Origin: Methanobrevibacter wolinii SH
GTDB lineage: Archaea > Methanobacteriota > Methanobacteria > Methanobacteriales > Methanobacteriaceae
Length of the DNA: 64,000 bases
Direction of reading: 5' to 3'
Assembly (NCBI RefSeq): GCF_000621965.1
Contig: NZ_KK211376.1
Coordinates: 177,051-241,050 of the forward strand
Part shown: piece by piece, positions 42,520 to 51,275 of the stretch
How the letters are laid out: each line of letters opens with the position of its first letter
How positions within the stretch are numbered: the stretch's first letter is position 1
Notes under the pieces: generated by a model
What the model was told of the DNA's origin: nothing
The model's database searches: none
What the model saw: the letters and a program-made list of their open reading frames with translations, nothing else
Made by a program: the position numbers and the translations under genes

Positions 42520-42789
42520 TTATCTTTTCCTGTTTACAGAGATTTTCCCTTCATCAATTAATTCATTAATAGCCTCCAGAAAATGGATAGGTACAGGACC
42601 CATCGCTTTTTTACTATATGTTTCCCCAGTAATAGGTTCTTCATATAATTCATAGTAATTAAAATCTGAGAAATATAATAATGTGTATAATACTACATTA
42701 TCAAAATTATCTTTATTTTCACAACGACTAATAATATAATGAATCATTGTTTTAAATTTTTCAGAATTGTATTTTAAATTTTCATCCAT
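42520..42789 (-). CDS. Short Panacea/SocA-like (DUF4065) protein
   Basis: 89 residues. LYTLLYFSDFNYYELYEEPI then GETYSKKAMGPVP is the Panacea (SocA/DUF4065) hallmark. Known members are antitoxins or proteolytic adaptors of about 130-180 residues; this one ends soon after the GPVP helix, so it is truncated or a minimal form. Its partner toxin is not obvious: the convergent neighbour is an exported protein. The 5' end lies 39 bases from the integrase stop on the same strand, so the two may be cotranscribed. Confidence 0.72.
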   Translation of the reverse strand: MDENLKYNSEKFKTMIHYIISRCENKDNFDNVVLYTLLYFSDFNYYELYEEPITGETYSKKAMGPVPIHFLEAINELIDEGKISVNRKR

Positions 42790-42828
42790 AAATACTACAC
42801 CATATAATTGTTATCTTTTTTTCTAGCT

Positions 42829-44088
42829 TTATTTTTCTGGGAAGTATTCTGATAAAACAGTATTTATAGCTCTTTTTGCTTCATCATGAATATTCCTACG
42901 GATTTCCTTATTCTCCTTCTCCAGATGTTTTATTTTTTCTTCTAATTCTATTTTTCGTTTACTGGTAAGGAAATCAACTTTAACATCTTTAAATGTTAAT
43001 GCGGGTATTACTTTTAAGTATTCTTCTTTTACAAGTTTATCAGAAATCTTAACATAATTACGGTCTAAGCCCATTGGGGGGCGGTGTCCTTCCATTAAAG
43101 CACAAACACGAAGATTCCCCACATTTTCAGCAACATTTGTAATAAAATACTTTCTTAATGCATGTGGACTGAAGCTAGGTTCTTCATGCAGTAAAGAATC
43201 ATGTAATTCTTTTGAAATCTCATTATTAACAAGTTTATAGTCAAGTACTCTTCTTCTTTCTTGCATTAATTTGATTTGTTTGTGATAGAATACATTTGTT
43301 ATTGTTGATGGTTTCATTGATTCTTTGTAATGTTTTCTTTTTGTTGAAAATAGCTTATCATCACCTGAAATTACAAGTTCTGGGTATAATTTTTTCATAG
43401 TCTGCTTTCTTTCACGAAGCATAAGCAATATCATATTTGAACATTCTGGTGTACAACATACTTTACACTCAATATTATGCCTCCTAGTCTTCTGAGGATA
43501 AAAATCAAAAAAAGGAACCATACCACTGGGTGCATGATCTATAAATTCATCTACATCAGTATAATTATGATAATCTTTTGTTGCCTTCATAAAGTCTTTT
43601 ATTGTGAAATTCACAAGGTCAGTTCTTCTTACACCTGTAGTAGTTAGGAATAGTATTATTGCTTTGTAAGTGATGTCTGAAATGTTTATAATGTATTTTA
43701 TTTCTTCCTTTGTTAGCGGATACCATTCTTGGGAGTCATCTGGTAACTCTGGGAATCTTGGTAATTGTATATCAAAAAAATTAAGTACTGCTTTCAGTTT
43801 TGTTAGGTAGCCGTTTATGGTTACATTGCTTGCACCATTCTTTTGCACTGTTTCAATGAATGTATCTATATACACAGCAATATCTGAGAACTCAGGGTCA
43901 TAACGGATTATCCTGTTGTCCTGGATATAATCATATTGTTCATTTTTCGTTTTCTTTACAAATTCAGTGAATGTAATATTATTTGCTTCTGTGAAGTATT
44001 TTATCACATTACTATAATTTAACTCTGTTGCAGGGGACAAGTTTTTCATTTTCAAAAATTTATTAAAATAAGGATCATTGATAGTCAT
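42829..44088 (-). CDS. Tyrosine recombinase (prophage integrase)
   Basis: 419 residues from ATG 44088 (the frame stays open upstream across tRNA-Ser but that part is not coding). N-terminal SAM-like core-binding domain (1-110), then catalytic Arg154 in TTGVRRTDL, His309 and Arg312 in SPHALRKYF, His335 in MEGHRPP and nucleophile Tyr345 in DRNYVK. CKVCC...C near 208-216 is a Cys cluster inside the catalytic domain. The C-terminus is a coiled coil (EEKIKHLEKENKEIRRN). It mediates integration and excision. The TATA box is near 44117, so the mRNA has almost no leader. Confidence 0.92.
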   Translation of the reverse strand: MTINDPYFNKFLKMKNLSPATELNYSNVIKYFTEANNITFTEFVKKTKNEQYDYIQDNRIIRYDPEFSDIAVYIDTFIETVQKNGASNVTINGYLTKLKAVLNFFDIQLPRFPELPDDSQEWYPLTKEEIKYIINISDITYKAIILFLTTTGVRRTDLVNFTIKDFMKATKDYHNYTDVDEFIDHAPSGMVPFFDFYPQKTRRHNIECKVCCTPECSNMILLMLRERKQTMKKLYPELVISGDDKLFSTKRKHYKESMKPSTITNVFYHKQIKLMQERRRVLDYKLVNNEISKELHDSLLHEEPSFSPHALRKYFITNVAENVGNLRVCALMEGHRPPMGLDRNYVKISDKLVKEEYLKVIPALTFKDVKVDFLTSKRKIELEEKIKHLEKENKEIRRNIHDEAKRAINTVLSEYFPEK

Positions 44089-44089
44089 A

Positions 44090-44120
44090 GTATATACTTT
44101 TTTATGCAGGTGCTTATAAA
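44090..44120 (-). promoter_or_regulatory. Integrase promoter with GTATATAC at the start site
   Basis: On the minus strand TTTATAA (44120-44114) is the TATA box. GTATATAC (44090-44097) lies about 23 bases downstream and 1 base before the ATG. It is the octamer of array 1. A single 8-mer could be chance, but the position equals that of GTACATAC in the early promoter. Confidence 0.5.
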
Positions 44121-44220
44121 GGGTTGACCTAAACAGTGATTGAAAACAAATAGTATAGTATTTAAATATTTTTATAAAAAGAAATAAAGAAAATAAAAAA
44201 ATAGTTAAAACAAAAATAAA

Positions 44221-44305
44221 CGCCGGGAACGGGATTTGAACCCGTGTTATCCATGAGATAATCGGATTAGCAGTCCGACGCCGTACCAGGCTGGGCCATC
44301 CCGAC
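44221..44305 (-). tRNA. tRNA-Ser (GCT)
   Basis: 85 bases. The acceptor GTCGGGA pairs with TCCCGGC and the discriminator base is G. The anticodon loop CTGCTAA within TCGGA/TCCGA stems gives anticodon GCT (codons AGC/AGU). A long variable arm (TATCTCATGGATA) marks a serine tRNA, and GGGTTCAAATCCC is the T arm. CCA is not encoded. It lies 133 bases from the integrase start. It is the natural candidate attachment site, but no copy of its 3' end is visible at the left prophage border. Confidence 0.95.
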
Positions 44306-44428
44306 AAATGAAAAAAAATAGAATTAAGTCAAATATCAATTAACTATTAGTATTATATTTAAAATAATATAAAAACTTTTCTATTTTTCAATATTATTTA
44401 ATATAAAATATAATATTTTAAAAAAAAT

Positions 44429-44732
44429 GGCACATCTGAAAGTGGACTAAATTCAACAATAGAGGTTATCTTAAAAATCAACTCCACTCCGCTACTCTAC
44501 AAGCATTAATTGTAAATAGTAGAGCTGCTCCCTTCCGGACCTGACACATTCCTACAATAAAGCCTAATAATTTTTACCCTCCAGTAAAAACCAAGACACC
44601 ATTAATCCTGCAGGACGAAGTTTCCATATCAATTTTTAAGGCCTTTATTATATCCAAAAGCCGCCTTTCAGATTTCAACTGCACCAAAGGGGATGTGTGC
44701 TTACAGAGGACCCCTAACCCTCCAGTCTAGCC
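44429..44732 (-). ncRNA. Signal recognition particle 7S RNA
   Basis: About 304 bases, matching archaeal SRP RNA length. The minus strand has the SRP54-binding helix 8 signature GTCAGGTCCGGAAGGGAGCA near 44530, with GCAGC continuing. The Alu-side motif is near the 5' end (GGGTTAGGGGTCC). It works with SRP54 and SRP19 in membrane targeting of proteins. Ends are estimated from pairing and are uncertain by several bases. Confidence 0.93.
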
Positions 44733-44753
44733 ATAGTAATATATTGACATAAT

Positions 44754-44763
44754 ATTATATAAA
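44754..44763 (-). promoter_or_regulatory. SRP RNA promoter
   Basis: TTTATATAAT on the minus strand, centred about 26 bases before the inferred RNA 5' end at 44732. Good match to the methanogen TATA box. Confidence 0.7.
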
Positions 44764-45106
44764 TGTTACTAATCATAATTATAAACTTTAAATTAATAAT
44801 TGAATACTACTTAAATTCAAAAATAAAGAAATTATTAGTCTTTATAAAGAAAATAATTAAATAAAATTATATTATTTAATAAAATTATAATTAAAAACAT
44901 TAAAATTAGAATAAATAAATTATATTATATTAAATTATGTCTAATTAAGAAGTTAAAATAATATTTAATTTAAAAAATTTATATAAAATATTTTAAGATA
45001 AAAAAAATAAAAAAAAAGTGTTAAAACCTTAATTTTTATAAAAATTTTAATTTAAAATTAAATTTAATAAACTATTTTAAAAATTATAAAAATTTCAAGA
45101 AAAAAC
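44764..45106. other. AT-rich intergenic region, nothing recognised
   Basis: 343 bases between the SRP RNA promoter and the end of the CBS gene. Almost pure A/T with no ORF or clear repeat. Termination of the CBS gene transcript probably occurs here at oligo-T on the minus strand. Confidence 0.6.
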
Positions 45107-45514
45107 TTAAAGTTCATCTTTTAATGCATGAATAATATCACCATCAGATAAAATACCTACAAGTTTACCATGATCTAAAACAGGTAATTGATTAATAATA
45201 GATTTACCTGGAGAATTATTATTCATTTCATTTATTGCATCAATAATAGAATTTTCAGGATTAACGAATGCAACTTGTTTTACCATAACATCAACAACTT
45301 TAGTACCTAAAGTATAATTATCCAAAATAAGATTATGGCCTAAATCAGTTGCAGTTACAATACCTACCATTTTATTATTATCAATAACTGGCATTGAACT
45401 AATTTTCTCTTTCATTAGTTTTTCAAAAGCGAAAACAACCTCTTGATTAGGATCAGTAGTTATAACTTCTTTAGTCATCAAATCTTTAACTTTTAAATTC
45501 CCTAATTTACTCAT
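45107..45514 (-). CDS. CBS-domain protein
   Basis: 135 residues with two CBS motifs: [14 protein letters not shown] ... [20 protein letters not shown] and [17 protein letters not shown] ... [22 protein letters not shown] pairs bind adenine nucleotides and sense energy state. The ATG at 45514 follows GGAGGT. It overlaps the end of the 2-phosphoglycerate kinase gene by 8 bases, so it may modulate that enzyme or be cotranscribed with it. Confidence 0.9.
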   Translation of the reverse strand: MSKLGNLKVKDLMTKEVITTDPNQEVVFAFEKLMKEKISSMPVIDNNKMVGIVTATDLGHNLILDNYTLGTKVVDVMVKQVAFVNPENSIIDAINEMNNNSPGKSIINQLPVLDHGKLVGILSDGDIIHALKDEL

Positions 45515-46409
45515 TATTATTACCTCCATAAACTTTAGTAATAGTTTTAATCATATAATCAATAGTATTTGAAACATTAATATTCTCAATTACAGGTATA
45601 TTATATTTATTAGCCTGCATTACAATATATCTTTGAATTTTTCTAATTGAATAAAAATTATCTAAATATCTTTTTAAAGGTCTCCTAGCCCACATTTGCC
45701 TACTTCTTGAATAAAATCTTTCTTTATGAATATTTGCATCACTAACTTGTAAAGTAAAAAGAACAACATTATCTCTTTCTAAAAGATCTTCTTTAATAAA
45801 ACCTGGAACAATATGTACACCTTCAATTACAATACTTATACCTTCATCTAAAGATCTTTCAATTACAGCAGCAACTCCAACAGCTACAGCATCAACTTGA
45901 TTTTTATAACCTGCAATAACTTCATCAAACTCAGGAGGAGAAGGTATTCTCATAACTTTATATGCATTAAAACTAGATTTATGAATTACAGGAAACAATT
46001 CTTTTGAAACAATTTTACGCATAACCTCACGAATCATATCAGTACTAATCATATTTCTTATTCCTAAACGATTAGCTATTTCAAAAGCTATTGAAGATGT
46101 ACCAACACCAGATGCACCACCAATTAAAATGATTAAAGGTTCTTGAGATTTTCTAATTTTTCTCCAATTAATATATTTCTCAGCAATAATTGGATCAACA
46201 GTTTTTAAAACTTCAACAATAATTTCTACTAAATCTTTTATAGCTATTACTTCAATATTCTCATTTTTAAGTTTATTTTCAATAGAATTTGCTATATCAT
46301 AAGCTTTAGTTAAGTTCATTTCTGCCCGAATTAAAGAGCGTGCTAAAACACCTTTAGAAAACGGTTCCGTATATTTTTTTCCACTAACTTCTCCTTGTAC
46401 ATAAATCAT
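45507..46409 (-). CDS. 2-phosphoglycerate kinase
   Basis: 300 residues. An ATP-cone-like N-terminus ([19 protein letters not shown]) is followed by a P-loop kinase domain with [10 protein letters not shown] (97-106), [10 protein letters not shown] and a late [15 protein letters not shown]. The length and two-part architecture match the 2-phosphoglycerate kinase of Methanothermus fervidus, which makes 2,3-bisphosphoglycerate for the cyclic compound cDPG, a typical solute of Methanobacteriales. No cDPG synthetase gene is in the window. Confidence 0.85.
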   Translation of the reverse strand: MIYVQGEVSGKKYTEPFSKGVLARSLIRAEMNLTKAYDIANSIENKLKNENIEVIAIKDLVEIIVEVLKTVDPIIAEKYINWRKIRKSQEPLIILIGGASGVGTSSIAFEIANRLGIRNMISTDMIREVMRKIVSKELFPVIHKSSFNAYKVMRIPSPPEFDEVIAGYKNQVDAVAVGVAAVIERSLDEGISIVIEGVHIVPGFIKEDLLERDNVVLFTLQVSDANIHKERFYSRSRQMWARRPLKRYLDNFYSIRKIQRYIVMQANKYNIPVIENINVSNTIDYMIKTITKVYGGNNNE

Positions 46410-46777
46410 TTCATCACGCCTCTAACCATTTAATGAACACATTATAAAAAATTAAATATTAATTAAATAAAAAACTAAATACTAAAAATATTATTATATG
46501 AATTATAGAATATTCAAAGATATTATTTACCTAATGTATATTATTAAATTTATATATAATAAAATTTACTAAATCTTTTTTCTTAAAAAAAATAGTATAC
46601 ACAATAAAAAACAATTAAAATAGAAATAAATTAAATTTAAAGAAAAAATAAGTTCTAGAAAAATCATTAATCTAAAAATAATAAAAAAGACATTTAAAAA
46701 ATAAACAAAGAAATAAGAATAAAATAAAAAATAAACAAATAAAACAAGAATAAAATAAAAAAAATAATTAAATGAAA
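46410..46777. other. AT-rich intergenic region with short direct repeats
   Basis: 368 bases without a gene. AAGAATAAAATAAAAAA occurs twice near 46715-46760. No clear promoter for the kinase beyond several TATA-like A/T runs. Confidence 0.5.
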
Positions 46778-47473
46778 TTATTCAATAAAAGAAATAATTT
46801 CAACATCATAATCTAAAGAATCTTCATCAATATCAATTAAACATCCATAATTTTCTTTAAGCATACCTGGATTTACAACAATAGTATCACCTATTTTATC
46901 TATTGACCTTCCTTCATGAATATGACCACATAAATTAATATCAGGTTTAAATTCTTCAATAGCTTTCCTTAAAGCTTTACTACCAACATGAGAACCATCG
47001 GGTATTTTATCAGCTTTAGTATCAAAAGGTGGTGCATGAGTAAGTAATATTTTTACTTTAGGTATTTTATCATTAGCCATGAAATCATATTCAGCATATA
47101 ACTCTTTAATTGCATCATATATATGAGGGTCTTTAAATTCACCAGGTGTATCAAATGGTGTTTCATTAGATCCTCCAAATCCAAATATTACAACATCACC
47201 ATATGCAATAATTTGATTATGTAGACAAACTGCATTTGTATCAGTAATAACATTACAAATTCCATTAGGATCACAATTACCTGGAACTGCAAAAACATCA
47301 AAACCTAAATCAGAAATTTTATTAAGAAAGTCTGATGCAAACTCTAATGGTCCAAAATCAGTTAAATCCCCATTAATTAATATTAAATCAATATTCTCCT
47401 CATTATTCTTTAAATATTCAAAAAAATTTTCATTTTTTTCACTGTGAATATCACTAATTGATAAAATTTTCAA
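46778..47473 (-). CDS. Calcineurin-like metallophosphoesterase
   Basis: 231 residues. Motifs in order: SISDIHSEKN (DxH), INGDLTDFG (GDxxD), VPGNCDPNG (GNCD), LLTHAPPF (H), and CGHIHEGRSID (GHxH). These bind a dinuclear metal site that cleaves phosphoesters. The substrate is unknown; this archaeal subgroup is YfcE/ICC-like. TTG at 47473 with GAGGTG upstream is a better start than the GTG nine bases earlier. Confidence 0.88.
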   Translation of the reverse strand: MKILSISDIHSEKNENFFEYLKNNEENIDLILINGDLTDFGPLEFASDFLNKISDLGFDVFAVPGNCDPNGICNVITDTNAVCLHNQIIAYGDVVIFGFGGSNETPFDTPGEFKDPHIYDAIKELYAEYDFMANDKIPKVKILLTHAPPFDTKADKIPDGSHVGSKALRKAIEEFKPDINLCGHIHEGRSIDKIGDTIVVNPGMLKENYGCLIDIDEDSLDYDVEIISFIE

Positions 47474-47482
47474 CAGAAGCAC

Positions 47483-47908
47483 CTCTTAAAAATTATAATA
47501 TAATTAATAATATTTTATCCATAATATAATAAAATTTTCTATATGAATTAAATAAAATATCTTAAATAAATAAAGATTTAAAAGAAAATAATTTTAAAGT
47601 TTAAACAAAAATCATATATAAATTAATTAAATTTATTTTGAAATTATTATAAAATTTATTCTAAATTTAAAAATAAATGAATATTAAAAAAATTATGGCT
47701 TTTAAAATCTTATTTTTTATAAAAAAATAATATTTAAAAATCAATATTAGAAAGTTTATTCTAAAAATCAAGAAAGCAAGAAATCCAAAAATTAAAAAAC
47801 AGAATAAGATTTAAATAATAAATAAAAAAAATAGCTTAGAATTATTTAAATATAAAACTTAAGAATTTAACAATAAATTTTAAAGAAAAAAAGAAAAATA
47901 AAAAAATA
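47483..47908. other. Intergenic region with repeat element D
   Basis: 426 A/T-rich bases without a gene. Positions 47705-47785 hold a sequence closely similar to 62690-62765 (shared blocks ATATTTAAAAATCA, TATTA, GAAAGTTTATT, AAGAAAGCAA), a diverged member of the inverted-repeat family. Confidence 0.55.
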
Positions 47909-48436
47909 TTAGTCAAAAAAGAAGCCCGCCATTTCTTGAATTCCTTTTTTAACATCAGATTTATCACCATATAAAGATAAAGTTACATCATCTTCAAATT
48001 CAATTATTAAACCATAATATTCTGCAATTTCTTGAACTCTATCTTCAGTTATTGGTTTTTTCAAAGTTATACGACCAGTAGAAAATCCTGGTGGTGGATT
48101 TAAATTAAATTTAGAGTGAATATCTGGAGTATCATATAATTTTTCTCCCCTATTTGCTCTTTTTAACTTATCAAACCATTCATTAGCATACTCTTCAGAA
48201 ACATTTTCTGATGCAACATCAAGTAATTTGTTTTGCATTTCAGATAAAGTTATATTAGCTTTTGAAAGTTCTTTAATCATATCTGGATGAGATGTATCTT
48301 TTTTATAAAAACTAATTTGTGTTTTAGTAAATCCCATGTTTTTATTAATATCTGTCGGAACTTCAATATCTCTTTTGATTAAATCAGATAAAAACTCGGA
48401 AAGTACAAGCCATACCTGTTCTGCTGGTAAATTCAT
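47909..48436 (-). CDS. Conserved methanogen protein (DUF2096-like)
   Basis: 175 residues. N-terminus LPAEQVWLVLSEFLSDLIKR; a central Pro-rich FNLNPPPGFSTGRITLKKPI; and an acidic C-terminus. I recall this layout for DUF2096, found in methanogens; the name is from memory. The ATG overlaps the preceding stop by 4 bases, so it forms a coupled pair with the 88-residue gene. No catalytic motif visible. Confidence 0.6.
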   Translation of the reverse strand: MNLPAEQVWLVLSEFLSDLIKRDIEVPTDINKNMGFTKTQISFYKKDTSHPDMIKELSKANITLSEMQNKLLDVASENVSEEYANEWFDKLKRANRGEKLYDTPDIHSKFNLNPPPGFSTGRITLKKPITEDRVQEIAEYYGLIIEFEDDVTLSLYGDKSDVKKGIQEMAGFFFD

Positions 48437-48699
48437 AAATGACCTTCTAATATTTTTAATGTATTTACGTTGACCTTAGCATCTGCATCTTTTAGTTCTT
48501 CTTTAATTTGATCTATATTATCATATGAATCTAAAAAAAGAACATGATGACTAGTAGTCCCTGTAATATCCAAAATAGCTATTAAATCATCATTTTTAAC
48601 TTCTCTTTTTTCAATAGTTGCTTTGAATTTTACATAAGGACCATATTCCTCAGGTAAATCTTCATATTTAAATAATCCACCTAATGTAGCTATAAACAT
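48433..48699 (-). CDS. Conserved archaeal protein (DUF749-like)
   Basis: 88 residues: ATLGGLFKYEDLPEEYGPYV and KFKATIEKREVKNDDLIAIL resemble DUF749, a small archaeal family. Function unknown. GAGGTGG lies shortly before the ATG; a TTTATAAATT box about 35 bases upstream is a plausible promoter. First gene of a two-gene operon. Confidence 0.6.
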   Translation of the reverse strand: MFIATLGGLFKYEDLPEEYGPYVKFKATIEKREVKNDDLIAILDITGTTSHHVLFLDSYDNIDQIKEELKDADAKVNVNTLKILEGHL

Positions 48700-49046
48700 T
48701 AAACCACCTCAACGTTTTAAACTAAAAAATTTATAAATATAATATATAATTTATATTATATATACATCAAAATTTTGTTAATTCTATTTTAATTAAAAGT
48801 TATATAAAAGTTTTTTTAATAAAAATTCTAAAAAAATAATATTTCTGTTTGAAACTATTTTTTTAATAATATAAATAGTATTTATAGTTAAAATTTAAAT
48901 TTAATAAAGCTTTTTTAAAAAATTAGAAGGATTTTAAAAAATAAAATACTAAAAAACAATAATAAAAAATAAAACAATAATTAAAAACTACAAAAAATAG
49001 TATAAATGAATAAAAAAATAGAGATAAAAAATCTCTATAAAAAAAT
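48700..49046. other. AT-rich intergenic region, nothing recognised
   Basis: 347 bases. Contains the promoter of the DUF749-like gene near 48733 and the 3' flank of hdrB. No repeat or RNA recognised. Confidence 0.5.
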
Positions 49047-49931
49047 TTAGTAACCTAATTTTTTAAGAAGTGGTTCAGAACTTACTTGTTGAGCACCTAA
49101 AGTTAATTCTTCAGGAGATAATCCCATAGCTAAACCATAAAGTTGTGCTAAGTGTAAAACAGGTAAATCGTATTCATCACCATATTGTTCTTTAACTTCA
49201 CCTTGACCTACATCAAATTGTAAGTGGCAGAAAGGACAAACATCTACAATACAATCAGCACCTGCTTTTTTCATACTTTCAAGTTTTTCATGGGTGAAAC
49301 TAGTACTTACAGATTTATCTCTAGCTCTTAATCCTCCACCTGCACCACAACACATCATTTTGTTGTCATAGTCAATAGATTTAGCACCTGTGATTTCAAC
49401 TAATTCATCTAAAATAGATGGGTTTTCTGCATCATCAATTTGTTTTTCAGCAGTAGGTCTTAAGAAGTGGCATCCGTAGTGTACAGCAACATTGATATCT
49501 AAAGGTTTTTCAAATAATTCAGAGATTTTATCTAAACCAACATCATTATATAATACTTCAGCAAAGTGTCTTACATTAATGGTACCTTTAAATTCATGAT
49601 CACCAGTTTTTGCTAAGATTTCGTTGATTTCATCTCTTTTTTCACTGTTTTCTTTTAACATTTCATTTGCTTCAAATAAAGAACCGAAACATCCGTTACA
49701 TTCAGTGACAATGTCGTCTCCCATTTCTTCAGCAAGACAAAGGTTACGTGCTGCAACAGCTGCCCAGGTTTTTTGATCGAAAGAACCAAATACACCAGGA
49801 GCAGGACAACAAGAAGCTCCTTCCATATCTTTAAGTTCTACACCTAATTTATCAAATAATAATCTAGTAGCTTTTTCTACACCAGGGTAACGGTTATTTA
49901 CAATACAACCTAAAAAGTATGCAATTTCCAT
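49047..49931 (-). CDS. hdrB: CoB-CoM heterodisulfide reductase subunit B
   Basis: 294 residues with two CCG-type domains: ASCCPAPGVFGS followed by TECNGCFGSL, and MMCCGAGGGLR followed by VCPFCHLQFD. These Cys sets bind the two noncubane [4Fe-4S] clusters that reduce the CoM-S-S-CoB heterodisulfide, the last step of methanogenesis. It follows hdrC by 11 bases with GGAGG before the ATG. No hdrA is nearby, which is normal for Methanobacteriales. Confidence 0.95.
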   Translation of the reverse strand: MEIAYFLGCIVNNRYPGVEKATRLLFDKLGVELKDMEGASCCPAPGVFGSFDQKTWAAVAARNLCLAEEMGDDIVTECNGCFGSLFEANEMLKENSEKRDEINEILAKTGDHEFKGTINVRHFAEVLYNDVGLDKISELFEKPLDINVAVHYGCHFLRPTAEKQIDDAENPSILDELVEITGAKSIDYDNKMMCCGAGGGLRARDKSVSTSFTHEKLESMKKAGADCIVDVCPFCHLQFDVGQGEVKEQYGDEYDLPVLHLAQLYGLAMGLSPEELTLGAQQVSSEPLLKKLGY

Positions 49932-49942
49932 TAAAATTCCTC

Positions 49943-51001
49943 CTATAATCCTTCATATCCAATTAATTTATCAAATTCACAGATTTTACAAATATCTTGA
50001 ACTTCTTTTAAAGCTTCTGGATATTTGTGAGTTGTTGGAGGTACTTCAGGAAGACCAATTTCTTTTCTTAAGTTTTTGAATTTATCATTAATTGGTACTG
50101 CATGACCAGTTTCTAATACGAACCTACCAGTAGCTTTGTGTGCATCAGCCATGTAACCAGCATGAGCAGCTTCGTTACGTGCAAATTTAATAACTTCAAC
50201 AATTTCTACACTTCTAGGACATCTTTCTTGACAAGTGTAACAAGTAGTACACATCCATAAAGCAGGATCAGAAATAACTTCTTCTCTTAATCCTAATAAA
50301 CATTTTCTAACAACTTGTCTTACTCTGTAAGGAGTCCTTCTACCAGATGGACAACTTCCACCACAAGTACCACATTGGAAACAGTGATCTACTGTTTCAA
50401 GACCTGCATCAATAAATCTTTGTTTGAAATCTTCATCGATGTCATCCATTGTATAAATATCATTATCTTTTAATAAAGTCATATTATCTCTCTCATTATC
50501 CATTTCGTTTTCATCTTCAGAATTATCTTCAGATTCAACTGAAATTTTAACTTCATCAATTTCTTCTTCAGAAGATTCTTCAGGATTAGAAACTTCAGTT
50601 TCTTCAACAGAAACAGTTTTTTCTTCAGATACTTCTTCATTTTCACTTAAACTTTCAGAATTAGAAATTTCATCTTTAACTAATTCTTCAGAAGTATCTT
50701 CAGAGTTAATAATTTCTTTTTGGGAAACTTCTGGTTCTTTAATAGAATCATCTAATTTAGTTTCCTCATCAATTGTAGAAGTATTAACTTCTTCAACAGG
50801 AGGTTTTACTTCATCATTTGAACTTTTAGTTATTGGTTCAGAAGATTTAATTCCAGAAACACCATTTTCATTAATGGCATTATCAGAAGATGTCTGTTTA
50901 GATTTCTCAAATTTAACAGAAGCTTTAACTTTAACTTCTTTAGCCTTTTTATTATCTTCATTTTTTCCAAATAAAGATTTAATAAAAGAAAACACAGACA
51001 T
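49943..51001 (-). CDS. hdrC: CoB-CoM heterodisulfide reductase subunit C with long acidic N-terminal extension
   Basis: 352 residues from ATG 51001. The C-terminal 170 residues are typical HdrC: CFQCGTCGGSCPSGRRTPYR and CTTCYTCQERCPRS bind two [4Fe-4S] clusters that pass electrons from HdrA to HdrB. The N-terminal part is unusual: MSVFSFIKSLFGKN, a Lys-rich stretch, then about 120 residues rich in Glu, Ser and Val (SEEEIDEVKISVESEDNSED). Ordinary HdrC is near 185 residues. The start of core homology at NMTLLKDND may mark the ancestral start. The extension has the codon style of its neighbours. Confidence 0.92.
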   Translation of the reverse strand: MSVFSFIKSLFGKNEDNKKAKEVKVKASVKFEKSKQTSSDNAINENGVSGIKSSEPITKSSNDEVKPPVEEVNTSTIDEETKLDDSIKEPEVSQKEIINSEDTSEELVKDEISNSESLSENEEVSEEKTVSVEETEVSNPEESSEEEIDEVKISVESEDNSEDENEMDNERDNMTLLKDNDIYTMDDIDEDFKQRFIDAGLETVDHCFQCGTCGGSCPSGRRTPYRVRQVVRKCLLGLREEVISDPALWMCTTCYTCQERCPRSVEIVEVIKFARNEAAHAGYMADAHKATGRFVLETGHAVPINDKFKNLRKEIGLPEVPPTTHKYPEALKEVQDICKICEFDKLIGYEGL

Positions 51002-51070
51002 GAAAAACACACCCTAGGAAAATCACAGGACTAATTTACCTCAAATCCTTAATATAATTTTTAATAGAAT

Positions 51071-51080
51071 AGTATATAAA
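51071..51080 (-). promoter_or_regulatory. hdrCB promoter
   Basis: TTTATATACT on the minus strand. Transcription should begin near 51050, leaving a leader of about 50 bases before hdrC. Confidence 0.6.
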
Positions 51081-51275
51081 GATTACTAAAAAATTCAAAA
51101 CTGTAACCTAAAAGGTGACATCAATATATGAAATTTATGAAATGATATTCAAAAAATTATTAAAAATATATAAAAAAATAATTATTATAATATATTATAT
51201 ATAAAAAATCCAAGATTATTTATTATTAAATATATAAAAAATTTTTTATAGAAAAACATCTATCAAGAGGATACT

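Noticed and set aside
44089-44307. N-terminal extension of the integrase frame
   Set aside because: It reads through tRNA-Ser and beyond the TATA box; the ATG at 44088 aligns with the start of the core-binding domain.
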